64,000 nt of DNA from Oscillospiraceae bacterium (GCA_017535635.1 JAFXTU010000050.1:1-64000); one strand, 5' to 3'. Numbered from the stretch's first letter, positions 17,800 through 28,989 are shown. Made by a program: numbers and translations. The notes: generated from the letters alone by a model not told the origin.

Positions 17800-18633
17800 T
17801 TGGAAACAGAGTTCGGTTTTTCCGGGGAGCTGCTGGGGGCGCTGACGGTGCTCTTCGCCGTGTGCATCCTGGTCCCCGTCATGTACTATGTGTGGAACGT
17901 CTATCGGAGGAAGCTGAGCCACATCGCCATCCTGGGCGGGCTGGCCGCCTTCTTCCTCTTCGGCTATGTCCTCTCACAGAGCCTGCTGCGGGGGCTGGAC
18001 CCGGCGGCCCTGGGCATGTGGGGCTATGCCCTCCTCAGCGCCCTCATTGCCGCCGCCTGCGACGTGGCGGGCATTTTCCTGGGCCTCTGGCTGGTGCACC
18101 GGCAGCAGGGCACCGTCCGGGTACCCATCGGCTTCGGCCTGGGCTACCGGATCTTTGAGATGTTCTACCTGGGGGGGCTGAACGCCTTCCTCCGCCTGAG
18201 CTACGTCATGACCGTCACCAACGACGGCCTGGAATCGGTTTTGAGCCAGGTGGAGGAGGGCCAGCGGGCCGCCCTGGAGGGCCAGCTTCGAAGCCTGGCG
18301 GAGGGAAGCGTAGGAATGTACTGGATGAGCGCCGTGGACTACGCCGCCCGCTTTGCCCTCACGGTGGCCCTGGCGCGGCTGGTTTGGTACGCCATCGAGG
18401 GGGGCAGAAAGCCGGAGGACAAGCGCCTTGTCGCCCTGGCCTTCGGTCTGGACCTTCTCTGCGAGCTCATGCTCTCCCTCTACAGAGCGGGGGGCAGCTA
18501 CGTCCTCTGCGCCATCGTCTACTATGTGCTGGTTGCCGCTGCCCTCTGCCTGAGCTACTCCACGGCCAAGCAGCGGGACGATCCGGAGAAGCTGCGCGCC
18601 GACCGGCTCCAGGGCCGGGCCCGGCGGCGCTGA
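17800..18633 (+). CDS. YhfC-like multipass membrane protein
   Basis: A 277-residue integral membrane protein with about seven hydrophobic segments. Its layout resembles the YhfC family of predicted intramembrane metalloproteases: central segments with GFGLGYRIFEMFYLGGLNAF after a conserved-looking glycine stretch. The glutamate of that motif is present, but no histidine pair like that of active members is obvious, so enzymatic activity is doubtful. Start: TTG at 17800 with GGGAGG about 10 bases upstream; a more upstream TTG lies inside the ftsZ terminator. It is followed 10 bases later by trmO. The family assignment is moderate; a generic membrane protein cannot be ruled out. Confidence 0.55.
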   Translation: METEFGFSGELLGALTVLFAVCILVPVMYYVWNVYRRKLSHIAILGGLAAFFLFGYVLSQSLLRGLDPAALGMWGYALLSALIAAACDVAGIFLGLWLVHRQQGTVRVPIGFGLGYRIFEMFYLGGLNAFLRLSYVMTVTNDGLESVLSQVEEGQRAALEGQLRSLAEGSVGMYWMSAVDYAARFALTVALARLVWYAIEGGRKPEDKRLVALAFGLDLLCELMLSLYRAGGSYVLCAIVYYVLVAAALCLSYSTAKQRDDPEKLRADRLQGRARRR

Positions 18634-18643
18634 GGTGGGGGAC

Positions 18644-20810
<2,167 letters not shown>

Positions 20811-20811
<1 letters not shown>

Positions 20812-21560
20812 TGGTACTGGAAGGCTCCACCCTGGAAATCAGCCTGCGGCGGCAGGAGCTGCGTCTGGACCTGCTGGACAAGAAGGGAAAGTCGGTCCTC
20901 TCCTCCGCCGCGGCCTGGGAGCCCCACCTCATCGACGGGGTGGAGAGCTATACCCTGCTCATGATCTGGCCGGGCATCCGCGCCCTCTTCCGGGACCTGG
21001 CGGAGGCCTGGCGGCGGGAGTTCGGCTCCGCCCTGGAAGAGGTGAGCCGGATGGCCGTCCGGGGGATGAAGGGGGGCTATATGCCCTTCGACCCCCGGCT
21101 CACCCTCCTCACCACCTACCGGGGTGCCTGGGACCCGGCCCCCGAGGCGGCAAGGGAACTGAGCGATGCCCTGGGGACGGAAGTGGACCCCAGGGGCGGC
21201 GTCGCCCACCTGTGGCAGGCGCTGCGCTCCGGGGAAGCTTACCTGCCCTATGTGGACTTTGTGACTTCTCTTCCGGGCTACGTCCACTGGCGGCTCACGG
21301 GCCGCCGGGTCCTGGACCGGGCGGGGGCCGGGGTCCTCTTTCCCCTGGACGGGGAGGGCAGGTACGACGCCCGGCTCTTGAAGAAATTCGACGAGCTGGC
21401 TGCGGGACGGCTGCCGAAGCCCCTGAGGGAGCTGCTGCCGGAGCCCCTGGCTCCCGGCGCGGAGGCCGGGAGCCTCCAGCGGGAGGCCCTGCGGATGCTG
21501 GATCCCTCCGGCGATTTCCGGGACGGCATCCCCTTCCTGCCCCCGGCGGAGGAAGAATAG
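20811..21560 (+). CDS. Half FGGY-family sugar kinase (N-terminal sugar-binding domain only)
   Basis: A 249-residue protein whose body reads like the first half of an AraB-like FGGY carbohydrate kinase: the AWEPHLIDG region, SYTLLMIWPGIRALFRDL, GGYMPFDPRLTLLTTYRGAW, GGVAHLWQALRSGEAYL and LPGYVHWRLTGRRVL. It stops at PFLPPAEEE, just where full-length relatives continue into the ATP-binding domain. At the start, the phosphate-binding D/EFGST loop is replaced by TLEISLRRQELRLDLL. It should therefore not phosphorylate sugars. The reading frame is clean, the ribosome binding site AAGGAGGAAG is good, and a terminator follows, so it is an expressed remnant or a repurposed sugar-binding protein. Its one-base overlap with the GH51 gene suggests an arabinose link. 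The kinase family call is recall of the pattern, not a search. Confidence 0.65.
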
Positions 21561-21604
21561 TAAAATTCGCGGGAGAGCGGCGACGCTCTCCCGCGAACCT
21601 TTTT
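21561..21604. terminator. Bidirectional terminator between convergent genes
   Basis: Perfect 13-bp stem (21566-21578 with 21585-21597), loop GGCGAC, A-run on the left and a T-run at 21600-21604. It serves the plus-strand arabinofuranosidase unit and the minus-strand MBL gene. Confidence 0.9.
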
Positions 21605-21614
21605 CCGAATTCGC

Positions 21615-22571
21615 TCAGGCACGGTTGAACTTGTCCTTCCCCTGGCGGCAGCGGGGGCACTTCCAGTCCTCCGGCAGCTCCTCAAAGGGGGTGCCCGCCG
21701 GGATGCCCCTCTCCGGGTCCCCCAGGGCGGGGTCGTAGACATGGCCGCAGATGGAGCAGACGTATTTGCCGCTGGCTTCCGCGGCCTGCACTTCCTCCGG
21801 CGGAATGCTCTCAGGGGGAGAGGCCAGATCCACCACCTTCTTTGCCTCCAGGTTCTCGTAGCCCAGGGGCGTGTGGGTGGAGAGGTAGACCGTGGGGTGA
21901 TCGGCGATAAACTCGCGCACCTTGTCCAGGGTCTTCCGGGCCTCGGCGATGTCCTCAAAGACCACGGAGAGCTTGTTTGCGTACAGGGCCTCGTCCGTAT
22001 AAGTCACGTCCCCGTGGATGAGATAGAAGAGCCCGTCCCACTCTGCAATGACGATGCTGTTGCCGGTGGTGTGGCCCTTGGCAGGGAGGTAGCGGACGCC
22101 GGGGGCGATGAGCTGGGAGGCCTCGAAGTTGTAGTAGGGCCCGTCCTTGAACTCTGCCGCGACCACGTTGGGAAGGCCCTTCAGCTCGTCGGCCTTCGCC
22201 TCCTCCGGGGAAGCGTAGATGGCGGCGTTGGGGAAGCTCCGCAGCTCGCCGGAGTGGTCGGCGTGCTTGTGGGTCAGCAGGATCTTCGTCACCTGCTCCG
22301 GCTGGTAACCCAGCTCCGCCAGGGCGGAGAGGTAGTCCTTGACCCTCCGGCCCATGTAGATGAAGGTGTTCTCGTCGGGGACGGAATCCGGGACCTCCTT
22401 AGGCATCCCGGTGTCCACCAGGATCACTTCGCTCCCGGTGTCGATGAGGTAGTTCTGCAGGCTGGACCGGTACTTCACTCCGGGGTCCAACCCCTCCGCC
22501 CCCTCGCCGCCCAGGGCGAAGGGCTGGGTCATGAAGCCCCCGTCGTAGAGCTTGACTGCGCGAATGACCAT
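21615..22571 (-). CDS. Metallo-beta-lactamase-fold hydrolase fused to rubredoxin
   Basis: A 318-residue two-domain protein. Residues about 1-255 are an MBL-fold hydrolase of the N-acyl homoserine lactonase type. The [10 protein letters not shown] zinc motif is preceded by VDTGMP and followed by GHTTGNSIV and [11 protein letters not shown]. The last about 50 residues are a rubredoxin with two iron-binding CxxC pairs, [20 protein letters not shown] and [13 protein letters not shown]. Rubredoxin domains usually pass electrons. MBL-fold flavodiiron proteins are common redox partners, but this MBL domain looks hydrolytic, without a flavodoxin domain. Function is therefore open: an NO or O2 reductase relative, or a redox-sensed lactonase. 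Start ATG with AAAGGAG 9 bases upstream. It probably forms a transcript with the YczE-like gene upstream. Confidence 0.88.
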   Translation of the reverse strand: MVIRAVKLYDGGFMTQPFALGGEGAEGLDPGVKYRSSLQNYLIDTGSEVILVDTGMPKEVPDSVPDENTFIYMGRRVKDYLSALAELGYQPEQVTKILLTHKHADHSGELRSFPNAAIYASPEEAKADELKGLPNVVAAEFKDGPYYNFEASQLIAPGVRYLPAKGHTTGNSIVIAEWDGLFYLIHGDVTYTDEALYANKLSVVFEDIAEARKTLDKVREFIADHPTVYLSTHTPLGYENLEAKKVVDLASPPESIPPEEVQAAEASGKYVCSICGHVYDPALGDPERGIPAGTPFEELPEDWKCPRCRQGKDKFNRA

Positions 22572-22624
22572 GCTTTGATCTCCTTTCGTCCGTTAAGTTC
22601 TGCTTCTATCGTTGATATTGCTTT

Positions 22625-23311
22625 CTATGAATTGCCGCGGCGCTCCCCGCCGTCCTTCCCCAGCAGGGTCCGGGCGATCTCCAGAATGTCCCGCTGCCGC
22701 AGGTCCCGGGGCTCAAAGCGGATGAGGCTGTAGACAAGCTGCATCACCAGCCCGGCCCCGAAGGCGCCCAGGAGCGTGCCGACGCCCACCGGCCCGCCCA
22801 AAAGCCAGCCAAGGAGCACCACCGTCCCCCAAAGGAGAACCTCCACAAGACCGATGGGAACCCGCCGCAGCCGCTTCCCCAGCCCCAGGAGCAGGGTGTC
22901 CCGGGGACCGCAGCCCTGCTCGCAGCGCATATAGATCCACATGCCCAGGGCCATGAACACGAAGCCCAGGAGCATGATGAGGATGCCCAAGGGGAGACTC
23001 CGGTTCTCCGGGAGGCGGTCCAGGTCGTTGAAGAGCTGCACCAGGTTGCCGGTGAGCAGGGCGTCGATGACGGTGCCGCAGCCGATCCGCTCCTTCAAAA
23101 GCAGGTCGATCACCAGGATGAGGACCCCCATCACGGTCATGGACAGGCCGTAGTTCAGGGGCGTGTGGCAGGAGATGCCCATGCCCAGGCAGTCCCAGGG
23201 GGCCAGGCCGATGTTGGCCCGGATGGTCAGGTGGACGCCGAAGGCGAACACGATAAGCCCCAAAGCGATCTGGACCCACTGGAGCAGGATCTTCTTTTTC
23301 TCGCGGTTCAT
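22625..23311 (-). CDS. YczE/YyaS/YitT-type membrane protein
   Basis: A 228-residue membrane protein with about five hydrophobic segments. The N-terminal pattern GLIVFAFGVHLTIRANIGLAPWDCLGMG is typical of the YczE family. The middle carries GCGPRDTLLLGLGKRL and GTLLGAFGAGLVMQ, also typical. The function is not known; some members are linked to lipopeptide production in Bacillus. Start is ATG at 23311 (MNREKKK); the frame is open further upstream, but that part would overlap the promoter. The nearest purine-rich site, AAAGGGAG, is rather far (about 13 bases). Confidence 0.78.
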   Translation of the reverse strand: MNREKKKILLQWVQIALGLIVFAFGVHLTIRANIGLAPWDCLGMGISCHTPLNYGLSMTVMGVLILVIDLLLKERIGCGTVIDALLTGNLVQLFNDLDRLPENRSLPLGILIMLLGFVFMALGMWIYMRCEQGCGPRDTLLLGLGKRLRRVPIGLVEVLLWGTVVLLGWLLGGPVGVGTLLGAFGAGLVMQLVYSLIRFEPRDLRQRDILEIARTLLGKDGGERRGNS

Positions 23312-23348
23312 GGCTCGGCGGAAGCTCCCTTTTCTGTCGTTGTCTATT

Positions 23349-23377
23349 ATTGTAGCAGAGAAAACCGCAGAAGACAA
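23349..23377 (-). promoter_or_regulatory. Sigma-A promoter of the YczE-MBL/rubredoxin unit
   Basis: Minus strand TTGTCT (23372-23377), 17-base spacer, TACAAT (23349-23354), about 38 bases upstream of the ATG. Confidence 0.7.
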
Positions 23378-23465
23378 CAAAAAGCAGGACATTTCTCTTT
23401 TGCAAAATTCAATCGCAAGCGCGATCCTGCGCCGGGAGTTTTCCGCTTTGGAGCGAAGGTCGGCA

Positions 23466-23495
23466 TTGACGGAGGCCTGTCTGCCGTAGTAAAAT
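23466..23495 (+). promoter_or_regulatory. Putative sigma-A promoter of the alkylsulfatase unit
   Basis: TTGACG (23466-23471), 18-base spacer, TAAAAT (23490-23495). The leader to the start codon is about 100 bases and holds the direct repeat at 23504-23540. Confidence 0.55.
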
Positions 23496-23503
23496 ATATA
23501 TAA

Positions 23504-23540
23504 CATGATATAGATGATTCAGGGCACGGCATGATATAGA
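23504..23540 (+). promoter_or_regulatory. 11-bp direct repeat in the sulfatase leader (possible operator)
   Basis: CATGATATAGA occurs at 23504-23514 and again at 23530-23540, 26 bases apart, just downstream of the putative -10. Two identical sites near a promoter suggest regulator binding; no regulator gene is adjacent. Confidence 0.4.
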
Positions 23541-23602
23541 ATAATAATTTGAGATCAGGTGTCGTGAACTGAGCTCTTGGACAAGCAGAAGGAGGATACG
23601 CC

Positions 23603-25552
23603 ATGTCAGAAACAGAGAAGAGATTCCGGGCCGGCCGCAGCTGCTCCTGCGGTGCAACGGCGCACACGGCAGCGGCCAACAGCGGATGGTATGAGCTGCT
23701 GGATTTCGGGGATGAGCGGGAAAAGGAATGCGCCCTGCGCGGGCTGATCGAGGCGCCGGAGGAGTTGGTGATCCGCAGAGACGACGGCACCGTTGCCTGG
23801 GATCTGACAAAATTCGACTTTGTCAGGGATCGGAAGGCGCCGGATACGGTGAATCCCAGTTTGTGGCGGCACACCCAGCTCAACGCCTATGCGGGTCTGT
23901 TCCAGGTCAGCGACGGCATTTATCAGGTGCGGGGCTATGACATGGCCAACGCCACCTTTATCCGCACGGACCACGGCTGGATCATCTTCGACGTGATGAT
24001 GTGCAAGGAGGATATGGCCGCCGGGATGGCGATCATGGAAAAGCACTTCGGAAAGCTGGATATCAAAGCCGTGCTCTACAGCCATTCCCACATCGACCAT
24101 TACGGCGGTATTTTCGGCGCGATCAAGGCCGAGGACGCGGCGGACGGGACCCTGCCGCTGGATCAGCAGCTGGCTTCCGGAAAAGTGGTGGTGCTGGCCC
24201 CCGAGGGCTTTCTGATGCACGCGGTGAGCGAAAACCTGTTCTGCGGCCCCGCCATGGGACGCAGGGCGCAGTACCAGTACGGCGCCATCCTGGAGCCCGG
24301 CGAGCGGGACCGGATGGCGATCGGGATCGGCCTGGGGCAGAGCGTGGGCACAGTCGGAATGCTGCCGCCCACCTATGAGATCACCTCCAACGAAACCATC
24401 GTCGTCGACGGGCTGGAGATCCGCTTCCAGCTGACGCCGGGCACCGAAGCTCCGGCGGAGATGCACGCCTATTTCCCGAAATACAAGGGCCTGTGGCTGG
24501 CGGAAAACTGCACCGGCACCATGCACAACATCTATACCCTGCGCGGTGCGCAGGTGCGAAATGCCGACGCCTGGGCGCGGTATATCCTGGAGGCGGAGTA
24601 CCTCTTCGGGGACGAGGCGGAGGTGGTCTTCCAGTCCCACAACTGGCCCCATTGGGGCAACGCCGTCGTGCGGGAGTATATGGAGGATACCGCCGCAGTT
24701 TACCAGTACATCAACAATCAGACGCTGCATTACATCAACCAGGGACTCACGCCGGCGGAGATCTCCCGGACGCTGAAGCTTCCGGACCGGCTGAACAAGG
24801 TCTGGTACTGCCGCCAGTATTACGGCACCCTTTCCCACAACGTGAAGGCCGTCTACCAGCGCTACATGGGCTGGTACGACGCCAATCCCGTGAACCTGAA
24901 TCCCCTCACGCCCCAGGACACGGCGAAAAAGTGGGCCTCCTATCTGGGGGATACGGAAAAGGTCCTGGCCCGGGCCCGGGAGGATTTCGACAACGGGGAA
25001 TACCAGTGGGTCGCGCAGCTGACAAAGGAGCTGGTTTTTGCCGATCCCGCCAACCAGGCCGCCCGGGACCTCTGCGCCCGAGCCCTGGAGCAGCTGGGCT
25101 ACCAGGCGGAGAGCGGGCCCTGGCGCAGCGCCTACCTGATGGGCGCCTGGGAGCTCCTGGAGGGGAACCAGGCCATGAAGGAGGGCACCGTCAAGGGCCG
25201 CGAAACGATGATGTCCGGCATGACCGTGGAAATGATGCTCTCCTACATCGACATCATGACTGACGCGCTTTCTGCCCAGCACGACGACTTCTCCCTGAAG
25301 CTGAATATTGTGGATACCGGCGAAGTATTCCGGCTCCTGCGAAGGGACGGCATCCTGCTGGTTTATAAGGGCGAGACCCGGGAGCAGACGGACTGCACCG
25401 TGTCCTGCGCGCGGCTCCAGCTTCTGGCGCTCATGGGCGGCAGGACGGAGGTGCTGGAGAAAATGAGCGTAGCCGGGGATCGGACCGTCCCTGTGCGGAT
25501 GGTGAAATACATGAGCCCCCTGGTCAGGAACTTCAACATCATCGAGCCGTAG
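23603..25552 (+). CDS. Alkyl/aryl sulfatase, MBL-fold (SdsA/BDS1 type, class III)
   Basis: A 649-residue zinc sulfatase. The N-terminal domain has the MBL zinc motif SHSHIDHYGG near residue 160 and the later GTEAPAEMHAYFP and ENCTGTMHNIYTLRG stretches typical of SdsA-type alkylsulfatases. Next come a helical dimerisation domain (ARAREDFDNGEYQWVAQL through ALEQLGYQAE) and a C-terminal SCP2-like domain (MMSGMTVEMMLSYIDIMTDA onward). Class III enzymes hydrolyse alkyl sulfates such as dodecyl sulfate, often with inversion. Most characterised members are periplasmic, but no signal peptide is visible here; the N-terminus instead has RSCSCGATAHTAA. It is 14 bases upstream of the acyltransferase. The natural substrate in a gut-type anaerobe is unknown; sulfated lipids or sterols are possible. 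Confidence 0.9.
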   Translation: MSETEKRFRAGRSCSCGATAHTAAANSGWYELLDFGDEREKECALRGLIEAPEELVIRRDDGTVAWDLTKFDFVRDRKAPDTVNPSLWRHTQLNAYAGLFQVSDGIYQVRGYDMANATFIRTDHGWIIFDVMMCKEDMAAGMAIMEKHFGKLDIKAVLYSHSHIDHYGGIFGAIKAEDAADGTLPLDQQLASGKVVVLAPEGFLMHAVSENLFCGPAMGRRAQYQYGAILEPGERDRMAIGIGLGQSVGTVGMLPPTYEITSNETIVVDGLEIRFQLTPGTEAPAEMHAYFPKYKGLWLAENCTGTMHNIYTLRGAQVRNADAWARYILEAEYLFGDEAEVVFQSHNWPHWGNAVVREYMEDTAAVYQYINNQTLHYINQGLTPAEISRTLKLPDRLNKVWYCRQYYGTLSHNVKAVYQRYMGWYDANPVNLNPLTPQDTAKKWASYLGDTEKVLARAREDFDNGEYQWVAQLTKELVFADPANQAARDLCARALEQLGYQAESGPWRSAYLMGAWELLEGNQAMKEGTVKGRETMMSGMTVEMMLSYIDIMTDALSAQHDDFSLKLNIVDTGEVFRLLRRDGILLVYKGETREQTDCTVSCARLQLLALMGGRTEVLEKMSVAGDRTVPVRMVKYMSPLVRNFNIIEP

Positions 25553-25565
25553 AGGGGGAACGACC

Positions 25566-26690
25566 GTGCGTAAAAAGGCCAAAAAACAAGCCTCTACGCT
25601 CCTGCATACGGCCAATGTCCTTGCGATGCTGGTGATCATCCTCGCCACCGCCACGGCGCGGATGGGAGAGGAGGCCATGTTCCGGCGGGTGCTGTTTTCC
25701 TTCCACATGCCGCTGTTCTTCCTTCTGTCCGGCCTGATCCTGGAACAGCACAGAGGCGAGGGAAAGAAGGGCTGGCTCCGGTTCATCCAGCATATGGTGC
25801 TGGCCTTTGTGATCCCGTATTTCCTCTGGGCCCTGATCTATTCCATGTTTTCCTACCAGAATCTGGCCTGGGTGCTCTACGGCTCGTTTGAAGCGCTGGA
25901 ACGGGCGAAAACCCTGAATATCCTCTGCTTCCTTCCCTGCATGTTCGTGGCAAGGCTCCTGGCGGAAGCAGCCCTTGGCTCCCTTCGCCGGTTCAAGCGC
26001 AGTCCCCGGCTGGCTTCGCTGGGGACCGCGGTGGTTTTCTTCGCCATTGGGCTGCTTTTGCCGAAAATCAGAGGCATCGGCTATCCCTGGTGCATTAACA
26101 GCGCCTTTGTTGCCGCCGGGTTCCTGCTGCTGGGGTATTCCCTGCGGGAGCTGGTAGAGGCGTGGGCCCGGAAACCGGCGGCGGTCGTCGCCGCCTTTGT
26201 GCTCTCCGCCGCCCTCTTCTGCGGGGGGACGGTCCTGCGGGGCGAGCGGCTGGACATGGTGCTCCTGCGCAGCGGCGAGTACGGGAATCTCTTCTGGTTT
26301 TTCCTGAACGCCTTTTCGGGCAGCCTCACGGTGCTGGGCCTGTCGGCGCTCTGGACCAGGCCCTGGAAAAAGGACGGCCCGGTAATCACCCAGCGGGATG
26401 AGGCGGGCATAAGCCGGGTGACGCTGGGGACCTTTGTCGTCCATATGCCGCTGCTTCAGCAGGTGATTCTGCCGCTGCTGGGGCTGATCCCGCTCAGTCT
26501 GCCGCCGATCGTCCTCTTCCTCGCGGGCATGGTGGTGACGAAAATCATCTCCAGATGGCTGATCCGGGGGCTGACACGCTTCGTGCCGCAGCTCTTCGGC
26601 ATCTACCCGCCTCCCAAGCTGCTTGCTCTGCCGGATCCGCAGTCAGAAGCGAATGCCGGCGGGGACGCCGTTCTTGTGGACACCCGTTGA
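25566..26690 (+). CDS. Membrane acyltransferase, acyltransferase-3 family
   Basis: A 374-residue protein with about ten hydrophobic segments, resembling the OafA/WecH acyltransferase-3 family that moves acyl groups to sugars or lipids at the membrane. The family-like FSFHMPLFFLLSGLIL segment follows a basic N-terminus, and VIPYFLWALIYSMF comes next. The catalytic histidine of the family is usually near the first helix (in a RxxH-type motif); here a histidine occurs in SFHMP. Start is GTG at 25566 with AGGGGGA 7 bases upstream. It is likely cotranscribed with the sulfatase. An inverted repeat AAAACCTCC/GGAGGTTTT at 26698-26743 may be its terminator. Confidence 0.75.
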   Translation: MRKKAKKQASTLLHTANVLAMLVIILATATARMGEEAMFRRVLFSFHMPLFFLLSGLILEQHRGEGKKGWLRFIQHMVLAFVIPYFLWALIYSMFSYQNLAWVLYGSFEALERAKTLNILCFLPCMFVARLLAEAALGSLRRFKRSPRLASLGTAVVFFAIGLLLPKIRGIGYPWCINSAFVAAGFLLLGYSLRELVEAWARKPAAVVAAFVLSAALFCGGTVLRGERLDMVLLRSGEYGNLFWFFLNAFSGSLTVLGLSALWTRPWKKDGPVITQRDEAGISRVTLGTFVVHMPLLQQVILPLLGLIPLSLPPIVLFLAGMVVTKIISRWLIRGLTRFVPQLFGIYPPPKLLALPDPQSEANAGGDAVLVDTR

Positions 26691-26810
26691 TCCAACGAAA
26701 ACCTCCTTCATCCTTGCTTTTGGCAGCCGGAGAGGGAGGTTTTCCTGTCCTTCCGGCGGAAAATGTGCTATCATAACCTCAGAAAACGATCAGAAAAGGA
26801 GAGAATGACC

Positions 26811-28733
26811 ATGGGACAGAAATACCCTCATCTCTTTTCCCCCATCACCGCCGGCGGGGCCCTCTTCCGCAACCGCATCTTCGCCGCCCCCACAGGCGTC
26901 TCCTATGTGGACAGCGACGGCCTCCTCATGCCGGAGGTGGGCGCCTACTACGAGCGCAAGGCCATCGGCGGGGCTGCCTCGGTGTGCATCAGCGGCGGCG
27001 GCGTCAGCCGCCGGGGCATGGCCTACGGCGGCGGGATGCTGCCCTATGATAACTTCCGGGGCATGCCCTTCTACACCTATGTGACCAATTCCATCACCCG
27101 CCACGGCTGCATGGCCTCCCTGGAGCTGCAGCACGGCGGGGCCCACTCCACCCAGGCGGCGGACCTGGGCATCCCCATCTACGGCCCGGTGGAGACGGAC
27201 TACCGGGGCTACCACGTTCTCCCCATGACGGAGGAGATTTTGCAGGAGACCATCGCCGATTTCGTCCGGGGGGCGAAGTACGCCAAGAGTGTCGGTTTCG
27301 GCATGGTCACCGTCCACGGGGGCCACGGCTGGCTCCTCCACCAGTTCATTTCCCCCACCACCAACACGAGGAAGGACCGCTGGGGCGGCAGCACGGAGAA
27401 CCGGACGCGCCTGGCCCGGGAGGTCTGCAACGCCATCCGGCGGGAGGTCCCCGGCCTGGTGGTGGAGCTGCGGATCAGCGGCTTCGAGGGCTCCCCCGAG
27501 GGCTACGACATCGACGAGGGCGTCCGCATCGCCCAGGCCCTGGACGGGGCGGCCCACATCCTCCACGTCTCCGCGGGCAGCGGCATGTTCACCGTGACCC
27601 ATCCCTCCATGTTCGACCCGGACGGGGTGAACGTCCGCCTGGCGGCGGCCATCAAGCCCCATATCCGCGAGTCCCGCGTCGCTACCGTGGGGGCCCTCTC
27701 CGAGCCGGAGTATCTGGAGGAGATCATCGCCTCCGGGCAGGCGGACATCGTGGAGCTCGTCCGGGGCCTCATCGCGGACCCTGACCTTCCCAACAAGGCC
27801 CGCACGGGAAGGGAGGAGGAGATCAACACCTGCCTGCGCTGCTACCACTGCTTCAGCGAAGTGATGTCCGCCGGGCAGTTCTGCTGCACCCTGAACCCGG
27901 AGATCGGCCGGGAGGAAGAGTACTCCACCGCGCCGCTGCCTGCCGAGAAAAAGGACGTGGTGATCCTGGGCGGCGGCGTCGCCGGGATGCAGGCGGCCCT
28001 CACGGCCGCGAAGCGGGGCCACCGGGTCCGGCTCTATGAAAAGAGCGAAAAGCTGGGGGGCGTCCTCCTCTGCGAGGAAAACGTCCCCTTCAAGAAGCAC
28101 CTGTCGGAGTATCTGACCCGGCAGGCCAGGCGGCTGGAAAAGGCCGGGGTGGAAGTGCACCTGGGAAAGTCCCTGACCCCGGCGGAGGCGGAAAAACTGG
28201 GAGCGGACGTGCTCATCGCCGCCCTGGGGTCCGACCCCGCGATGCCGCCCATCCCCGGTCTGGAGACCGCCGTCCCGGTGACGGAGGCGTATGCCGATCC
28301 GGGTAAGCTGGGACAGAAGGTGGTCGTCCTGGGGGGCGGCATGGCCGGGACGGAGCTGGCCATTTACCTCAAGTCCCTGGGGAAGGAGCCGGTGGTGGTG
28401 GAAATGGCGGATCGGCTGAACTTCGCCACCAATACCTGCCACGCCTCCGCCGTCACGGAGCAGCTTGCGAAGCTGAATATCCCCACTGATACCGGGACCA
28501 GGGCCCTCCGCATCACCCCCGAGGGCGTGGTCTGCGAAAAAGCCGGGGAGGAAGTGACTTATCCCGCCGACAGCGTGGTGAGCGCCCTGGGGCGGACACC
28601 CAAGCAGACCGAGGCCGCCGCCTTTGCCCTCTGCGCCCCGGTGTTCTACGCCATCGGGGACTGTCTGGCCGCCAAGACCGTGTACGAGGCCAACCGCCTG
28701 GGGTACAACGTGGCCATGGATATCGGGAAATAA
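26811..28733 (+). CDS. NADH:flavin oxidoreductase, enoate reductase/BaiCD-like (enzyme 1)
   Basis: A 640-residue Fe-S flavoprotein of the 2-enoate/2,4-dienoyl-CoA reductase class, which reduces activated C=C bonds with NADH. Residues about 1-335 form an FMN-binding TIM barrel (VHGGHGWLLHQFISPTTNTR with the HGxxGxLxxQFxSxxxNxRxDxxGG-type signature). A CxxCxxC cluster motif (CLRCYHC, with a later CC) binds one 4Fe-4S. From about 380 a FAD/NAD domain follows with ILGGGVAGMQAA and a second dinucleotide loop VLGGGMAGTELA. Length and layout match BaiCD (about 640 residues). Start ATG 26811 has AGGAGAG 8 bases upstream; an ATG six bases before is too close to it. It is the first gene of the redox island; a paralog lies 4.6 kb downstream. 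Confidence 0.92.
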   Translation: MGQKYPHLFSPITAGGALFRNRIFAAPTGVSYVDSDGLLMPEVGAYYERKAIGGAASVCISGGGVSRRGMAYGGGMLPYDNFRGMPFYTYVTNSITRHGCMASLELQHGGAHSTQAADLGIPIYGPVETDYRGYHVLPMTEEILQETIADFVRGAKYAKSVGFGMVTVHGGHGWLLHQFISPTTNTRKDRWGGSTENRTRLAREVCNAIRREVPGLVVELRISGFEGSPEGYDIDEGVRIAQALDGAAHILHVSAGSGMFTVTHPSMFDPDGVNVRLAAAIKPHIRESRVATVGALSEPEYLEEIIASGQADIVELVRGLIADPDLPNKARTGREEEINTCLRCYHCFSEVMSAGQFCCTLNPEIGREEEYSTAPLPAEKKDVVILGGGVAGMQAALTAAKRGHRVRLYEKSEKLGGVLLCEENVPFKKHLSEYLTRQARRLEKAGVEVHLGKSLTPAEAEKLGADVLIAALGSDPAMPPIPGLETAVPVTEAYADPGKLGQKVVVLGGGMAGTELAIYLKSLGKEPVVVEMADRLNFATNTCHASAVTEQLAKLNIPTDTGTRALRITPEGVVCEKAGEEVTYPADSVVSALGRTPKQTEAAAFALCAPVFYAIGDCLAAKTVYEANRLGYNVAMDIGK

Positions 28734-28766
28734 GTCGTAACGCTGTATTGCCAGATGAATGAACGA

Positions 28767-28804
28767 GCATCGGGGGGAGCGCCGCTCCCCCCGATGCAGT
28801 TTTC
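28767..28804 (+). terminator. Terminator after enoate reductase 1
   Basis: Perfect 14-bp GC-rich stem (28767-28780 with 28784-28797), three-base loop, followed by AGTTTTC. Confidence 0.85.
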
Positions 28805-28852
28805 AGGTCAGGCTCCCTCCCCGAGGGACGCGGCAATCCGCTCTTCCCGTTC

Positions 28853-28933
28853 GTCATTGCGAACCAGTGACCGACGTCACTGGTGTGGCAATCCGCGCGG
28901 ATCGCCACGTCGGCTCCGCCTCCTCGCGATGAC
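28853..28933. repeat. Palindromic MITE/REP-like element
   Basis: An 81-base non-coding element with terminal inverted repeats GTCATTGCGA (28853-28862) and TCGCGATGAC (28924-28933), one mismatch. It has an internal palindrome ACCAGTGAc-cgac-GTCACTGGT at about 28863-28884. The word GGCAATCCGC occurs inside and again just upstream (about 28832). A partial copy of the GGCTCCCTC...GAGGGA repeat also found at 38.0-38.2 kb lies at 28811-28830. It separates two convergent genes. Confidence 0.6.
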
Positions 28934-28989
28934 AGGATTGGGCGGATTCGCCTTAAGTGTACACCATTCCCTCAGAAAGGGAGCTTGCT

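Noticed and set aside
23606..25786. Long minus-strand frame under the alkylsulfatase (726 codons)
   Set aside because: It is a GC-bias shadow of a clear sulfatase gene, with no motif of its own.
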